This document shows positions 29,836 through 40,251 of a stretch of DNA of 64,000 nucleotides, one piece after another. The stretch is from Marinomonas spartinae (GTDB taxonomy: Bacteria; Pseudomonadota; Gammaproteobacteria; Pseudomonadales; Marinomonadaceae): contig NZ_JAEMUI010000001.1 of the NCBI RefSeq assembly GCF_016461715.1, positions 342,279 through 406,278 on the forward strand. Direction: 5' to 3'. A program made the position numbers and the translations under genes. The notes under the pieces were generated by a model. That model had not been told where the DNA came from and ran no database searches. It saw only the letters and a list, made by a program, of their open reading frames with translations. How positions within the stretch are numbered: the stretch's first letter is position 1; every line of letters begins with the position of its first letter.

Positions 29836-31044
29836 CTAGTCTTCTTCGTTAGCAACCAGTTCGATCAGCCCTTGTTGACGAAGTAAAAAACGTAACAAGG
29901 GTTCTAGGTCTGGGTCTTGTGTTAAATCGAGTCCTGAAAAATCAAATTCGGTTTGGTCACAAATCGCTTGTATAAAAATTGATAGATCGGCATTCACCAC
30001 TAAGCTTTCACCATTACAAAAGATTTGTACACGATTGTTTGTTGCTTCTAGACCTTCTAGCAAATAATAGCAGATACGAGCATCGCCAGGGCGAATAAAG
30101 GTTTTTCCTTGAATAGCATGCTCAAATGCGGTGTCTAACTCCTGTTGGTTAAACGGCACTAAATATTCAGGGTATTTACTTTCGCTCATGGTTTCGCCAA
30201 GCCACTGAGCAAGCATGTCTGGTTGATTGATCAAACGGGCGAGTTGGCTTTGTAAGTTGGCGATATCGTCTTTGCTAATATGAGCACTGTGTTGTCGAGC
30301 CCCTGTTTCGGGTGGAGCAAAGCGGTCTTTCGGATTGTCGATTTCGCATAGTTTGTCACGAACCCCCGTCAACGCCTCTTGTATGCTGGGGGCGCGAAAG
30401 CCGATGGAGTAAGTCATGCATTCACTGTCAAGAGCTCGGCCATTGTGAGCAAAGTTAGGGGGCAAATACAGGATGTCACCGGCTTCAAGCTCCCAATCCA
30501 TATCTGGATCCACAGGGAAGTTGTCTAAAATATGCAGTTGAATATTAGGGATAGCGGAGTCTTGATATTGATCCGGGGATAAGACTTGCCAGCGGCGTTT
30601 ACCAGTGACTTGAACCAAAAAAACATCGTATTGATCATAATGAGGGCCAACACTACCGCCTTCGGTGGCGTAGCTGATCATTACGTCATCTAATCGCCAA
30701 CTTGGCAAAAATTGAAATTGCTCTTTCAGCGACTGAACCTCAGGTACCCAGTGGTCGACCGCTTGCACCAGTAGTGTCCACTCCTTTTCGGGCAATGTCG
30801 CAAAAGTGTCCTCGGTAAATGGGCCTTGGCGCATTTCCCAAGGTGTGAGGCCATTTTCAATCACAATGCGTGATTCAACTTCTTCTTCCATTGCCATGCC
30901 CGCCAATTCGTCGGCGTCGAGTGGTACGGTAAAATCAACAAGACCTGCACGAATGAGAAGAGGCTTTTTCTGCCAGTATTCCTCTATAAAGGTTTGTGCT
31001 GTCATGCCACCAAGAATGCTCAATGGGGTGTTTAAGTCGCTCAT
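29836..31044 (-). CDS. roxA: Ribosomal protein uL16 arginine 3-hydroxylase RoxA (cupin/JmjC)
   Basis: RoxA (YcfD) is an Fe(II)/2-oxoglutarate oxygenase that hydroxylates an arginine of ribosomal protein uL16. The cupin core has SVGPHYDQYDVFLVQVTGKRRW, with the HxD iron ligands, and the distal His in LPPNFAHNGRALD; RAP near SIGFRAPSIQEAL follows. The C-terminal winged-helix part (PFNQQELDTAFEHAIQGK and on) is present. Length 402 aa, close to E. coli's 373. The start EYWQKKPLLIR motif after a short leader is typical. The GNAT gene follows and purB lies upstream in the same direction. Confidence 0.9.
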   Translation of the reverse strand: MSDLNTPLSILGGMTAQTFIEEYWQKKPLLIRAGLVDFTVPLDADELAGMAMEEEVESRIVIENGLTPWEMRQGPFTEDTFATLPEKEWTLLVQAVDHWVPEVQSLKEQFQFLPSWRLDDVMISYATEGGSVGPHYDQYDVFLVQVTGKRRWQVLSPDQYQDSAIPNIQLHILDNFPVDPDMDWELEAGDILYLPPNFAHNGRALDSECMTYSIGFRAPSIQEALTGVRDKLCEIDNPKDRFAPPETGARQHSAHISKDDIANLQSQLARLINQPDMLAQWLGETMSESKYPEYLVPFNQQELDTAFEHAIQGKTFIRPGDARICYYLLEGLEATNNRVQIFCNGESLVVNADLSIFIQAICDQTEFDFSGLDLTQDPDLEPLLRFLLRQQGLIELVANEED

Positions 31045-31087
31045 TATTTGCTCATTACAATAAAGAAAGTGGGATCGCTAAAAGGCA

Positions 31088-31115
31088 AAAAAGAGCCGTT
31101 TTAACGACTCTTTTT
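31088..31115 (-). terminator. Terminator after purB
   Basis: AAAAAGAGCCGTT and AACGACTCTTTTT form a hairpin with one G-U pair around two T residues, between the purB stop codon and the roxA start. It separates purB from roxA. Confidence 0.75.
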
Positions 31116-31147
31116 AATCGGCTTACTCTTATTAATTAGAGCAGACC

Positions 31148-32915
<1,768 letters not shown>

Positions 32916-33356
32916 ATGTTTTATATAATAGTATTACTTGTAATTTTCGTCTTCGCTATTGCTATCACTATTGTGAGCAATGGTATTGATCGCTTTTTCG
33001 AGTTCCTCGATATGCCGATTGTCGCGACGGATATTATTACAGTCTTCGTCTCCTTTTTTGCGATTTATTATTGGCCTAAATTAAAAATGGGACAATACAT
33101 AGATAGTCATGTAATGTCTTTTTCTTTGCCTAAATTCATTGGCTTCGTCATATTGCTTCTGTTCTTTTTCTTACTCGGTGTATTTTCTACTTATTCAGGC
33201 TTTAGTGCGCCTCTAGAACTCACAAAAAATACTAGAGGTACGGGATCACATGGTTATTCGTCAGCTGTTTTTGGTGTTGCTATTCTTTTGTACAGTACTA
33301 AGTTTCTGTACTTAGCTATCATCAAGCGCTGTAGGACAAGAAAAAAAGTTAACTGA
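32916..33356 (+). CDS. Small polytopic membrane protein, unknown
   Basis: I do not recognise this 146-aa protein. It has four likely membrane helices: residues 2-21 (FYIIVLLVIFVFAIAITIVS), about 38-53, 74-95 (FIGFVILLLFFFLLGVFSTY) and 118-134. The loop between helices 3 and 4 has TKNTRGTGSHGYSS, and the C terminus is basic (IKRCRTRKKVN). Codon use looks AT-richer than its neighbours, which hints at a recent insertion between purB and icd. It is alone on the plus strand between two minus-strand genes. Confidence 0.65.
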   Translation: MFYIIVLLVIFVFAIAITIVSNGIDRFFEFLDMPIVATDIITVFVSFFAIYYWPKLKMGQYIDSHVMSFSLPKFIGFVILLLFFFLLGVFSTYSGFSAPLELTKNTRGTGSHGYSSAVFGVAILLYSTKFLYLAIIKRCRTRKKVN

Positions 33357-33407
33357 GTTAATATTGATCTTGGTGTTTCTGTGACTATTTCGATAATACT
33401 GACAGAT

Positions 33408-33444
33408 AAAAAAATCCCAAGTAGCCAAACTACTTGGGATTTTT
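33408..33444. terminator. Bidirectional terminator after icd
   Basis: AAAAAATCCCAAGTAG and CTACTTGGGATTTTT pair around a CCAAA loop. It lies 55 bp from the icd stop codon and 52 bp from the stop codon of the convergent membrane gene. Confidence 0.9.
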
Positions 33445-33498
33445 AGTGTGATAAACCACACGAGACTTGCTAGTGCATTATAAGTCCGCTAAAGGGGC

Positions 33499-35721
33499 TT
33501 AAAGTGTTGCTAGTGCCTCGTTGAAGGTGGTGCTAGGACGCATGATTTTAGCCACTTCCTTAAGATCCATGTGGTAGTAGCCAGATAGACCAGAAGGTTT
33601 GCCTTGTACCGCGGCAAGTTCAGCAACGATTTTGTCTTCGTTATCAGCAAGTTGCTTAGCAAGTGGGGCGAATTTCGCCGCAAGGCCTGCATCTTCTGTT
33701 TGCGCTGCTAGTTCTTGAGACCAGTACAGAGCTAGGTAGAAGTGGCTACCACGGTTGTCGATTTCACCCACTTTACGAGAAGGTGATTTATTGTTATCTA
33801 GCAATTTGCCTGTTGCCGCATCGAGGCACTTAGCCAGTATTTTGGCTTTCTCGTTGTTGTGCTTGATGCCAAGTTCTTCGAAGGATACTGCAACCGCTAA
33901 GAATTCACCCAGAGAGTCCCAACGAAGGTGGTTTTCTTCCATTAGCTGTTGAACGTGCTTAGGAGCAGAACCGCCCGCACCCGTTTCGTACATGCCACCA
34001 CCGTTCAACATAGGAACGATTGACAGCATTTTCGCAGATGTACCAAGCTCCATGATTGGGAACAAGTCTGTTAGGTAATCACGTAGTACGTTACCAGTGA
34101 CAGAGATAGTGTCTTGACCACGGATGATGCGTTCCATAGAGAAACGAATCGCTTCGTTATAAGACATAATGCGAATATCCAAACCTTCTAGATCGTGCTC
34201 TTTTAGGTAAAGCTCCACTTTTTTGCGTAGTTGAATATCGTGAGCACGGTCTTCTTCTAACCAGAATACAGCGGGTGTGTTAGATTGACGAGCGCGAGTA
34301 ACGCCAAGTTTTACCCAGTCACGGATTGGCGCATCTTTGGTTTGGCAGGCACGCCAAATATCGCCTTTCTCAACATTGTGTTGCATCAGTACGTTGCCAT
34401 TGGCATCGACAACACGCATCACGCCGTCATCTTTCATTTCGAAAGTTTTGTCGTGAGAACCGTATTCTTCTGCTTTTTGTGCCATTAACCCTACGTTTGG
34501 TACGGTACCCATAGTAACAGGGTCAAACGCACCGTTTGTTTTACAGAAGTTGATAACTTCTTGATAAATACGTGCGTAAGTACTTTCAGGCATAACAGCT
34601 TTCGCATCATGTGCTTTGCCATCACGGCCCCACATTTTACCTGAGTTACGAATCATCGCAGGCATAGAGGCGTCAACGATGACGTCGCTTGGTACGTGTA
34701 GGTTGGTGATGCCTTTATCAGAATCTACCATCGCAAGTTCTGGACGAGTGTTGTAAACGTCTTGAATGGCTTGTTTGATTTCTGCTTGTTTGGCTTCAGG
34801 AAGAGATTGGATCTTGTCGTATACGCTACCTAAACCGTTTCTTGGGTTAACGCCGATTTCGTTGAAAAGTTCACCGTATTTTTCAAAGACGTCTTTATAG
34901 AAAACGGTTACCGCGTGACCAAAAACGATTGGGTGAGACACTTTCATCATGGTCGCTTTAACGTGTAAAGACCACATGATGTTGTTTTCTTTGGCATCTT
35001 GAAGGGTTTCTTCAAAGAAGGCACGAAGTTTCTTGCTGCTCATGTTCATGGCGTCTAGTACTTCACCAGCGATGAGCGGAAGAGATTTTTTCACTTCAAC
35101 AGAGCCGTCTTGACCGACGAATTCTAAGCGAACGGTTTGATCCACATCTGTTGTAATAGATTGCTCAGAGGAGAAGAAATCGCCGCCGCGCATGTAGTCG
35201 GCATGAGAAGTCGATGTTTTGCTCCATTTACCCATTGAGTGTGGGTGTTTACGAGCATAACTCTTAACGGCTGCTGGTGCGCGACGGTCTGAGTTACCTT
35301 GACGCAATACAGGGTTAACCGCACTGCCTAGTACTTTCGCGTAACGAGCTTGAACTTCTTTTTCTTCGTCTGTTTGTGGGTTTTCTGGGTATTCAGGAAG
35401 GCCGTAACCTTCGGCATTCAATTCTTTTATGGTAGCGTAAAGCTGTGGCAATGAAGCGCTGATGTTAGGCAGCTTTACAATGTTTGCTTCAGGATCTGCT
35501 GTTAGGTCGCCAAGGAATTTTAGGCCATCTTCTGCTTGTTTATCCTCTGGAAGACGATCAGCAAACGCGGAAATTACGCGGCTTGCTAAAGAAATGTCAG
35601 TGAGTTTTAGTTCAATGTCTGCTTCTTTCGCGAAAGCGCCAAAGATAGGCAGTAGAGAAGCTGTCGCCAATGCCGGAGCTTCGTCCGTGAATGTATAGTA
35701 GATGGTTTGTTTCGTTGACAT
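33499..35721 (-). CDS. icd: NADP-dependent isocitrate dehydrogenase, monomeric type
   Basis: This 740-aa protein is the large single-chain (IDH-II) enzyme, converting isocitrate to 2-oxoglutarate with NADPH formation in the TCA cycle. Family segments are visible throughout: [16 protein letters not shown] at the start, [26 protein letters not shown] near residue 140, [17 protein letters not shown] near 254, [23 protein letters not shown] near 405 and [14 protein letters not shown] near 585. It is unrelated in size to the homodimeric Icd of E. coli; marine and psychrophilic gammaproteobacteria often have this form. The gene ends at a strong terminator and has a 443-bp upstream region. Confidence 0.96.
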   Translation of the reverse strand: MSTKQTIYYTFTDEAPALATASLLPIFGAFAKEADIELKLTDISLASRVISAFADRLPEDKQAEDGLKFLGDLTADPEANIVKLPNISASLPQLYATIKELNAEGYGLPEYPENPQTDEEKEVQARYAKVLGSAVNPVLRQGNSDRRAPAAVKSYARKHPHSMGKWSKTSTSHADYMRGGDFFSSEQSITTDVDQTVRLEFVGQDGSVEVKKSLPLIAGEVLDAMNMSSKKLRAFFEETLQDAKENNIMWSLHVKATMMKVSHPIVFGHAVTVFYKDVFEKYGELFNEIGVNPRNGLGSVYDKIQSLPEAKQAEIKQAIQDVYNTRPELAMVDSDKGITNLHVPSDVIVDASMPAMIRNSGKMWGRDGKAHDAKAVMPESTYARIYQEVINFCKTNGAFDPVTMGTVPNVGLMAQKAEEYGSHDKTFEMKDDGVMRVVDANGNVLMQHNVEKGDIWRACQTKDAPIRDWVKLGVTRARQSNTPAVFWLEEDRAHDIQLRKKVELYLKEHDLEGLDIRIMSYNEAIRFSMERIIRGQDTISVTGNVLRDYLTDLFPIMELGTSAKMLSIVPMLNGGGMYETGAGGSAPKHVQQLMEENHLRWDSLGEFLAVAVSFEELGIKHNNEKAKILAKCLDAATGKLLDNNKSPSRKVGEIDNRGSHFYLALYWSQELAAQTEDAGLAAKFAPLAKQLADNEDKIVAELAAVQGKPSGLSGYYHMDLKEVAKIMRPSTTFNEALATL

Positions 35722-36164
35722 GTAATTTCCCCTAACGTTTTAGGCTACTAATGAGCCAATAAAATAGAAGCTGACGTAGATCGTCATAGTAAATGTGTGT
35801 GAGGCAGTGCTTTACCAGATTAAGCAAAATGCACTCTGGGACTTTTGCACGACTACTGCGCTTGCTAATACTTTGTTAAAAACAGACTCAAAATGCTCAT
35901 TTATAGCGATAAACTCCGCTTTCTCGTCTGTTTTTGCCGTGTCTTAGCGTCGCTCGTGACATCGTACAACGGTCTCACTCTGTAATATTATTTTGCCCAA
36001 CATACTACCTAAAAAAAAATGCCAGAGATATCGGATAAAAATATACTCATAATTGATGTGAGTTATTCTCATATCGTTTGGCAGAGGTTGGGCATGGATT
36101 TCTATAGTATCACTGTCCTGTTTATGTCACTTACAACACGCTATATAGGCACTGTCTCTTTTGG
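35722..36164. other. Intergenic region between hflD and icd with a long imperfect palindrome
   Basis: This 443-bp stretch holds no convincing gene. At 35878-35935 AAAAACAGAC and GTCTGTTTTT are the outer arms of a 58-nt imperfect palindrome whose inner part is also partly self-complementary. It could terminate transcription from hflD or encode a short structured RNA. The icd promoter should lie between the hairpin and 35722. A second weaker inverted repeat (ACTCA/TGAGT) lies at about 36048-36065. Confidence 0.5.
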
Positions 36165-36791
36165 CTAGCGGGCGTCTAAGGCGTTTAATAAGGCTTTTCG
36201 CTTGAAGATTAAATGCCAACGTTTACCGCCTAATTGGCGCCATAGCATTGCGGCTCGAATGCCCGTTAGTAACGTGGCACGAACCTGATTAGAAATTGCC
36301 GGTTGCTGAAGCAGACGGCTATCACCTTGCACCTGAATACGAAAAGCCATCGTACTCAAGGTGTCCTGATAGACCCCAGATATCGCTGCCATCATGTTTT
36401 CGTGTAATACATCATCGTAATGGGCTTTTTGGCGATCCAATTGCTGAATGCCTTTACCCAATGCTGAGAGGATAGCGTCCTCTTTGGCCAATTTGCTTTC
36501 TAAATGAATCAGGCTTAGAGCGTAACGAAGCGTATCTGGATTAACACTGGCGCGTTCTTTACCAAGTGCTTGACGAGCAACGCGACGGCCTAATGCAAGG
36601 TTGCTTTTGCAATCCCATTGACCACCGTAGATGTCTTCCGTCGAGTCTGGGTTAACCACTAAAATACTGTCTATCAGTGGTTTTAAGTAATCTTTATCAA
36701 GTTTGCCCGTTTTGGCCAAGGTGGCGACGAGTTCCGCCGCTTGAAAAATCGCGGATAGGGCAATGGTTTGCTCTTTTTCTTGTTGACTCAA
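36165..36791 (-). CDS. hflD: High-frequency lysogenization protein HflD homolog
   Basis: HflD (YcfC) is a mostly helical protein on the inner side of the membrane; in E. coli it binds lambda CII and lowers lysogeny. This 208-aa copy has the family N terminus ALSAIFQAAELVATLAKTGKL, the middle DIYGGQWDCKSNLALGRRVARQAL, and a C-terminal VRATLLTGIRAAMLWRQLGGKRWHLIF. It follows mnmA by 69 bp on the same strand, an order conserved across gammaproteobacteria, so a role with tRNA modification or a general housekeeping role is likely. Its native function remains unclear. Confidence 0.93.
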   Translation of the reverse strand: MSQQEKEQTIALSAIFQAAELVATLAKTGKLDKDYLKPLIDSILVVNPDSTEDIYGGQWDCKSNLALGRRVARQALGKERASVNPDTLRYALSLIHLESKLAKEDAILSALGKGIQQLDRQKAHYDDVLHENMMAAISGVYQDTLSTMAFRIQVQGDSRLLQQPAISNQVRATLLTGIRAAMLWRQLGGKRWHLIFKRKALLNALDAR

Positions 36792-36860
36792 AATACACCG
36801 TCTCTTAAAAATGCGTCTCTAAAAAATGAATACATATCCATGACTGTTTGTCTTTGCTGA

Positions 36861-37991
36861 TTATTGCTTATTAAATGCGACATTAATAATGCCGCCCCCT
36901 AAGCAAAGGTCGTCAACATAAAAGACGACGGATTGTCCTGGGGTAATGGCGCGCTGTGGCTCTTTAAATGAAACTTCCACTCGACCATCCGCCAATTCTT
37001 GAATGATGCAGTCTTGATCTGGCTGACGATAACGACATTTTGCCTTGCAAGTCAGTGGAAAATTTGGCTTCTCACGAGCCACCCAGTCAAAGTTGTCAGC
37101 GATCAGGTGAGTTTTAAATAGAGACTCATGTTGTCCGCCTTGGGTGACAATTAATACGTTGCGTTTTAAATCTTTTTCCACCACATACCAGGGATCATCT
37201 GGGTAATTGGATAAACCACCAATACCTAAGCCTTGGCGTTGACCAATAGTGTGGTACATTAAGCCAAAGTGCTTACCTATTTTATCGCCTTCAAGGGTTT
37301 CTATATCGCCCGGTTGGGCGGGCAAGTATTGCTCAAGAAAATCTTTAAAGCGTCGCTCACCAATAAAACAGATCCCCGTGCTGTCCTTTTTATTGTGTGT
37401 CACCAGACCAAATTCTTCTGCTAAACGTCGAACTTCCGGTTTTTCAAGCTCGCCAACAGGAAAGAGAGATTTACCGATTTCCTCTTTTCCGACCGCGTAT
37501 AAAAAGTAGCTCTGATCTTTGTTGTTATCCAGTCCCTTTAAGAGAACGGGTTCGCCATCTTTTTCGCCACGGCGAACGTAATGGCCTGTGGCGATGTAAT
37601 CGGCACCCAGTTCTAGGGCATATTCCAAGAAAGCTTTAAATTTGATTTCTTTATTGCACAGAATATCTGGGTTGGGGGTGCGTCCGGCTTTGTATTCCGC
37701 TAAAAAATGTTCGAACACGTTGTCCCAATATTCCGCCGCAAAGTTAGCCGTATGGAGTTTAATTCCGAGTTTGTCGCTGACGGCTTGAGCATCAGCTAGA
37801 TCTTCCTTGGCGGTGCAATATTCAGTCCCATCGTCTTCGTCCCAGTTTTTCATAAACAGGCCTTCAACCTGATAACCCTGCTGCATCAGAATCAGTGCTG
37901 ATACGGAGGAGTCGACACCACCAGACATCCCGACGATGACTTTTTTGTCGTGGTTGGCTGGTTGATCTGTTAGGTAGTGGCTTTCTTTCAT
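36861..37991 (-). CDS. mnmA: tRNA-specific 2-thiouridylase MnmA
   Basis: MnmA installs sulfur on U34 of tRNA-Lys, -Glu and -Gln. The PP-loop is [16 protein letters not shown] near residue 20; the two catalytic cysteines are in [20 protein letters not shown] and [12 protein letters not shown], and RQGLGIGG and LGGGII near the C terminus fit the family. Length 376 aa. The sulfur is delivered by the TusDCBE relay, whose genes lie about 14 kb downstream in this window. It lies upstream of hflD and downstream of nudJ in a minus-strand operon. Confidence 0.97.
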   Translation of the reverse strand: MKESHYLTDQPANHDKKVIVGMSGGVDSSVSALILMQQGYQVEGLFMKNWDEDDGTEYCTAKEDLADAQAVSDKLGIKLHTANFAAEYWDNVFEHFLAEYKAGRTPNPDILCNKEIKFKAFLEYALELGADYIATGHYVRRGEKDGEPVLLKGLDNNKDQSYFLYAVGKEEIGKSLFPVGELEKPEVRRLAEEFGLVTHNKKDSTGICFIGERRFKDFLEQYLPAQPGDIETLEGDKIGKHFGLMYHTIGQRQGLGIGGLSNYPDDPWYVVEKDLKRNVLIVTQGGQHESLFKTHLIADNFDWVAREKPNFPLTCKAKCRYRQPDQDCIIQELADGRVEVSFKEPQRAITPGQSVVFYVDDLCLGGGIINVAFNKQ

Positions 37992-38055
37992 GACCGGTTT
38001 TTTCTCATCGAACGAAGAGGCATCGCCTCAGTGAATTAGGATGGCACATTGTACT

Positions 38056-38553
38056 TCATTTTTGCGAGGTCGGCACAGGCGATAAGTGCTGATCAGACAA
38101 GAATGATAAGGAAATAATAGGGTTGTTTATGAAATCTTCAATGCACGTCTTAATTAATGGACTGCGATGGGGGAGCGCCATGATTTCCTCATAGGTGAGC
38201 CAATGACTAGAATCAATATCTGCATCGAGTGGTTCGTTCGTTGCACTTACTGGGTCGCAAATAATACAAAGGCGATGGTAGGTGTCTGCTCCTTCGTATG
38301 GTGTAAAAGCATACAAACCCAGTAAGCCTATTGGTTTAACGATCCAACCAGACTCCTCTTTTGTCTCGCGGATGACCGCCTCGATGACACTTTCATTATT
38401 TTCGACGTGTCCGGCGGGCTGGTTGATGACCAGTTGTCCGTCCTGCCACTCTTTTACCATGAGATATTGGTTTGCTTCTAGGTGTGGATGGCGTCTTGTC
38501 ACCAGGGCGGCGACGGTTAGGTGTGGCAGTCTGCCTCTTTCTTCGTTTTTCAA
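38056..38553 (-). CDS. nudJ: NUDIX hydrolase NudJ
   Basis: NudJ hydrolyses phosphate from thiamin pyrophosphate precursors and nucleoside phosphates in E. coli. The complete Nudix box is GHVENNESVIEAVIRETKEESGW near residue 47, matching Gx5Ex7REx2EExG. The N-terminal HLTVAALVTRR and middle WLTYEEIMALPHRSPLIKTCIEDF match the NudJ family. Length 165 aa. The first 52 or so codons overlap the 3' end of rluE by 158 bp in another frame, which is unusual. The start at ATG 38553 is favoured by homology of PHLTVAAL near residue 10. Confidence 0.92.
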   Translation of the reverse strand: MKNEERGRLPHLTVAALVTRRHPHLEANQYLMVKEWQDGQLVINQPAGHVENNESVIEAVIRETKEESGWIVKPIGLLGLYAFTPYEGADTYHRLCIICDPVSATNEPLDADIDSSHWLTYEEIMALPHRSPLIKTCIEDFINNPIISLSFLSDQHLSPVPTSQK

Positions 38554-39124
38554 AATGCTCTACCTCTTGAATAAGTTCACTGGTGGGGTCTGCAAAACGC
38601 CAAGCACCTGAATGTAGGTCCTCTAAGGTATAAGGGCCTATGGCATAGCGAATCAAGCGTAGTGTAGGGAAGCCGACAGCAGCGGTCATACGGCGTACTT
38701 GACGGTTTTTTCCTTCACGGATTTGTAGTGCTATCCAGCTCGTCGGAATCGCTTCTCGATAACGAACTGGCGGGGTTCTTGGCCAAAGATCTGGTGTGGC
38801 TAAACGTGAGGCCTGAGCGGGTTTGGTTAAACCGTCTTTTAGTTCGACACCTTGACGAAGTTGTTCGAGTGCATGGTCTGTTATCTCGCCTTCTACTTGA
38901 ACCCAATAGGTTTTTGGCCATTTAAAGTCGGGTGAGGCGACGATGTGCTGAATTGCTCCTTGATTCGTTAACAGCATCAATCCTTCTGAGTCGTAATCCA
39001 GACGACCAGCAGCATAAAAGCCTGGCTCATCGATATACGCAGCCAATGTGGTTTTATCATCGTCAGTGGAGAATTGACTGAGTACTCGAAAGGGTTTGTT
39101 AAAGGCTATAAGGGAAGAACTCAT
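38396..39124 (-). CDS. rluE: 23S rRNA pseudouridine synthase RluE, with basic C-terminal tail
   Basis: RluE makes pseudouridine 2457 in 23S rRNA. The 242-aa product has the catalytic Asp in AAGRLDYDSEGLMLLTNQG near residue 45, the REGKNRQVRRMTAAVGFPTLRL signature and the closing GPYTLEDLHSGAW. I start at ATG 39124 (SSSLIAFNKPFRVLSQF); the longer frame to 39208 lacks homology. The last 50 residues (from KRRKRQTATP) form a tail with 19 Lys/Arg, absent from E. coli RluE, and they coincide almost exactly with the 158-bp overlap with nudJ. The tail may bind RNA, or may reflect loss of an earlier stop codon. Confidence 0.9.
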   Translation of the reverse strand: MSSSLIAFNKPFRVLSQFSTDDDKTTLAAYIDEPGFYAAGRLDYDSEGLMLLTNQGAIQHIVASPDFKWPKTYWVQVEGEITDHALEQLRQGVELKDGLTKPAQASRLATPDLWPRTPPVRYREAIPTSWIALQIREGKNRQVRRMTAAVGFPTLRLIRYAIGPYTLEDLHSGAWRFADPTSELIQEVEHFEKRRKRQTATPNRRRPGDKTPSTPRSKPISHGKRVAGRTTGHQPARRTRRK

Positions 39125-39285
39125 GGGGTGATTACAATCTTCAGGTGAATGACGGTTGTCAAGTAAAGGGCAGGTTAAATGGACACTAAAAAGCCTACCT
39201 GTATACATTGACTATAACAGGTAAGATATCAAAAAAAGCGCACTATGGCGACGTAATACGCCGCCTTGGCTCAAAGGGGTGGCTG

Positions 39286-39558
39286 TTAAGCGGTTTGTTT
39301 TTGCTGAGCAATCTCTCCTTTCTCTTCTTTTTGGGGAGCATCTGATTGGCTGGTTGTTAGTGGGGTGATGTCAATGGCATGAAGGCCACGCTTACCAGGC
39401 TCAACCTGAAAGGTTACGGTCTGTCCGGCTTTTAACGTTTTATAGCCTTCTACCTTGATGGCAGAATAGTGAATAAATAAATCTTCATTAAATTCTTCAC
39501 AAACGATAAAACCATAGCCTTTGGCATTGTTGAACCACTTAACGGATCCACTGTGCAT
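39286..39558 (-). CDS. cspD: Cold-shock domain protein CspD
   Basis: This 90-aa protein has one cold-shock domain with both RNP motifs: SVKWFNNAKGYGFIVCEE (RNP1, KGYGFI) and DLFIHYSAI (RNP2). A polar 25-residue tail rich in Q, K and E follows. CspD in E. coli is a stationary-phase inhibitor of replication; the divergent clpS-clpA neighbourhood is the same as in E. coli, which favours CspD over CspA. Start ATG 39558 follows AAGGAGTGACTC. The 3' end has no clear terminator. Confidence 0.9.
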   Translation of the reverse strand: MHSGSVKWFNNAKGYGFIVCEEFNEDLFIHYSAIKVEGYKTLKAGQTVTFQVEPGKRGLHAIDITPLTTSQSDAPQKEEKGEIAQQKQTA

Positions 39559-39880
39559 GAGTCACTCCTTATTTACTCTAGTTACCATAAATGGCTAATA
39601 ATTCGCAGCGCTTTGAATTATCACGTAAAGTGTTTATTAAAGGGCTGCATAACGTATTTAAAGCATGTAATGACTTACTTAATAGGTTCAAAATGTTAAG
39701 TTGTTTTCGTGCTATGATTTTAATCATAAACATTGGTTGCACATTTTAACCCTTTCATTATTGAGGATAGAAGCCCTTTTGGAATTTGTAAAATCCAAGT
39801 GGTAATGTGTGTACGTATAAGCTTGTAATGCACCTTTTTATGGTGAATTATGTGAAAAATTGTAGCCTCAGAGGCATGGG
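39559..39880. other. Divergent promoter region of cspD and clpS
   Basis: This 322-bp AT-rich region should hold the cspD leader and the clpSA promoter. Around 39715-39735 a TTTTAATCATAAAC stretch is notable for AT content. I see no gene, and no operator I can name. Confidence 0.5.
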
Positions 39881-40231
39881 ATGATTGTAAATCAACAAAT
39901 TAGACTAATATCAGAAGATGAGGATCAGTTTGGGCATTCTAATATAGCCCTTGCGCCAGACGAAACGGAGTTGAAGCCACCATCCATGTACCAAGTGGTG
40001 TTATTCAATGATGATTTCACACCGATGGATTTTGTGGTATTTGTTCTTCAACGCTTTTTTTCGATGGATGGGGAAAAAGCCAATCGGGTGATGTTGGAGG
40101 TTCACCAAAAAGGGAAAGGGGTTTGCGGTATTTATCCATTTGATATTGCAGAAACCAAAGTGGCAATGGTACAACAGTTCGTAGAGCAAAATGAGCACCC
40201 CTTAATGTGTGACTTAGAAAAAGTCGACTGA
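39881..40231 (+). CDS. clpS: ATP-dependent Clp protease adaptor ClpS
   Basis: ClpS is the N-recognin that delivers proteins with N-terminal Leu, Phe, Tyr or Trp to ClpAP. The core [28 protein letters not shown] near residue 36 contains the NDD and TPM residues that form the N-degron pocket, with the C-terminal [24 protein letters not shown]. Length 116 aa with a 30-residue leader before the fold. clpA starts 20 bp downstream. The aat gene downstream makes N-degrons by adding Leu or Phe, so this window holds both halves of the pathway. Confidence 0.96.
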   Translation: MIVNQQIRLISEDEDQFGHSNIALAPDETELKPPSMYQVVLFNDDFTPMDFVVFVLQRFFSMDGEKANRVMLEVHQKGKGVCGIYPFDIAETKVAMVQQFVEQNEHPLMCDLEKVD

Positions 40232-40251
40232 CTCAGAGTGAGGGAATAGCA

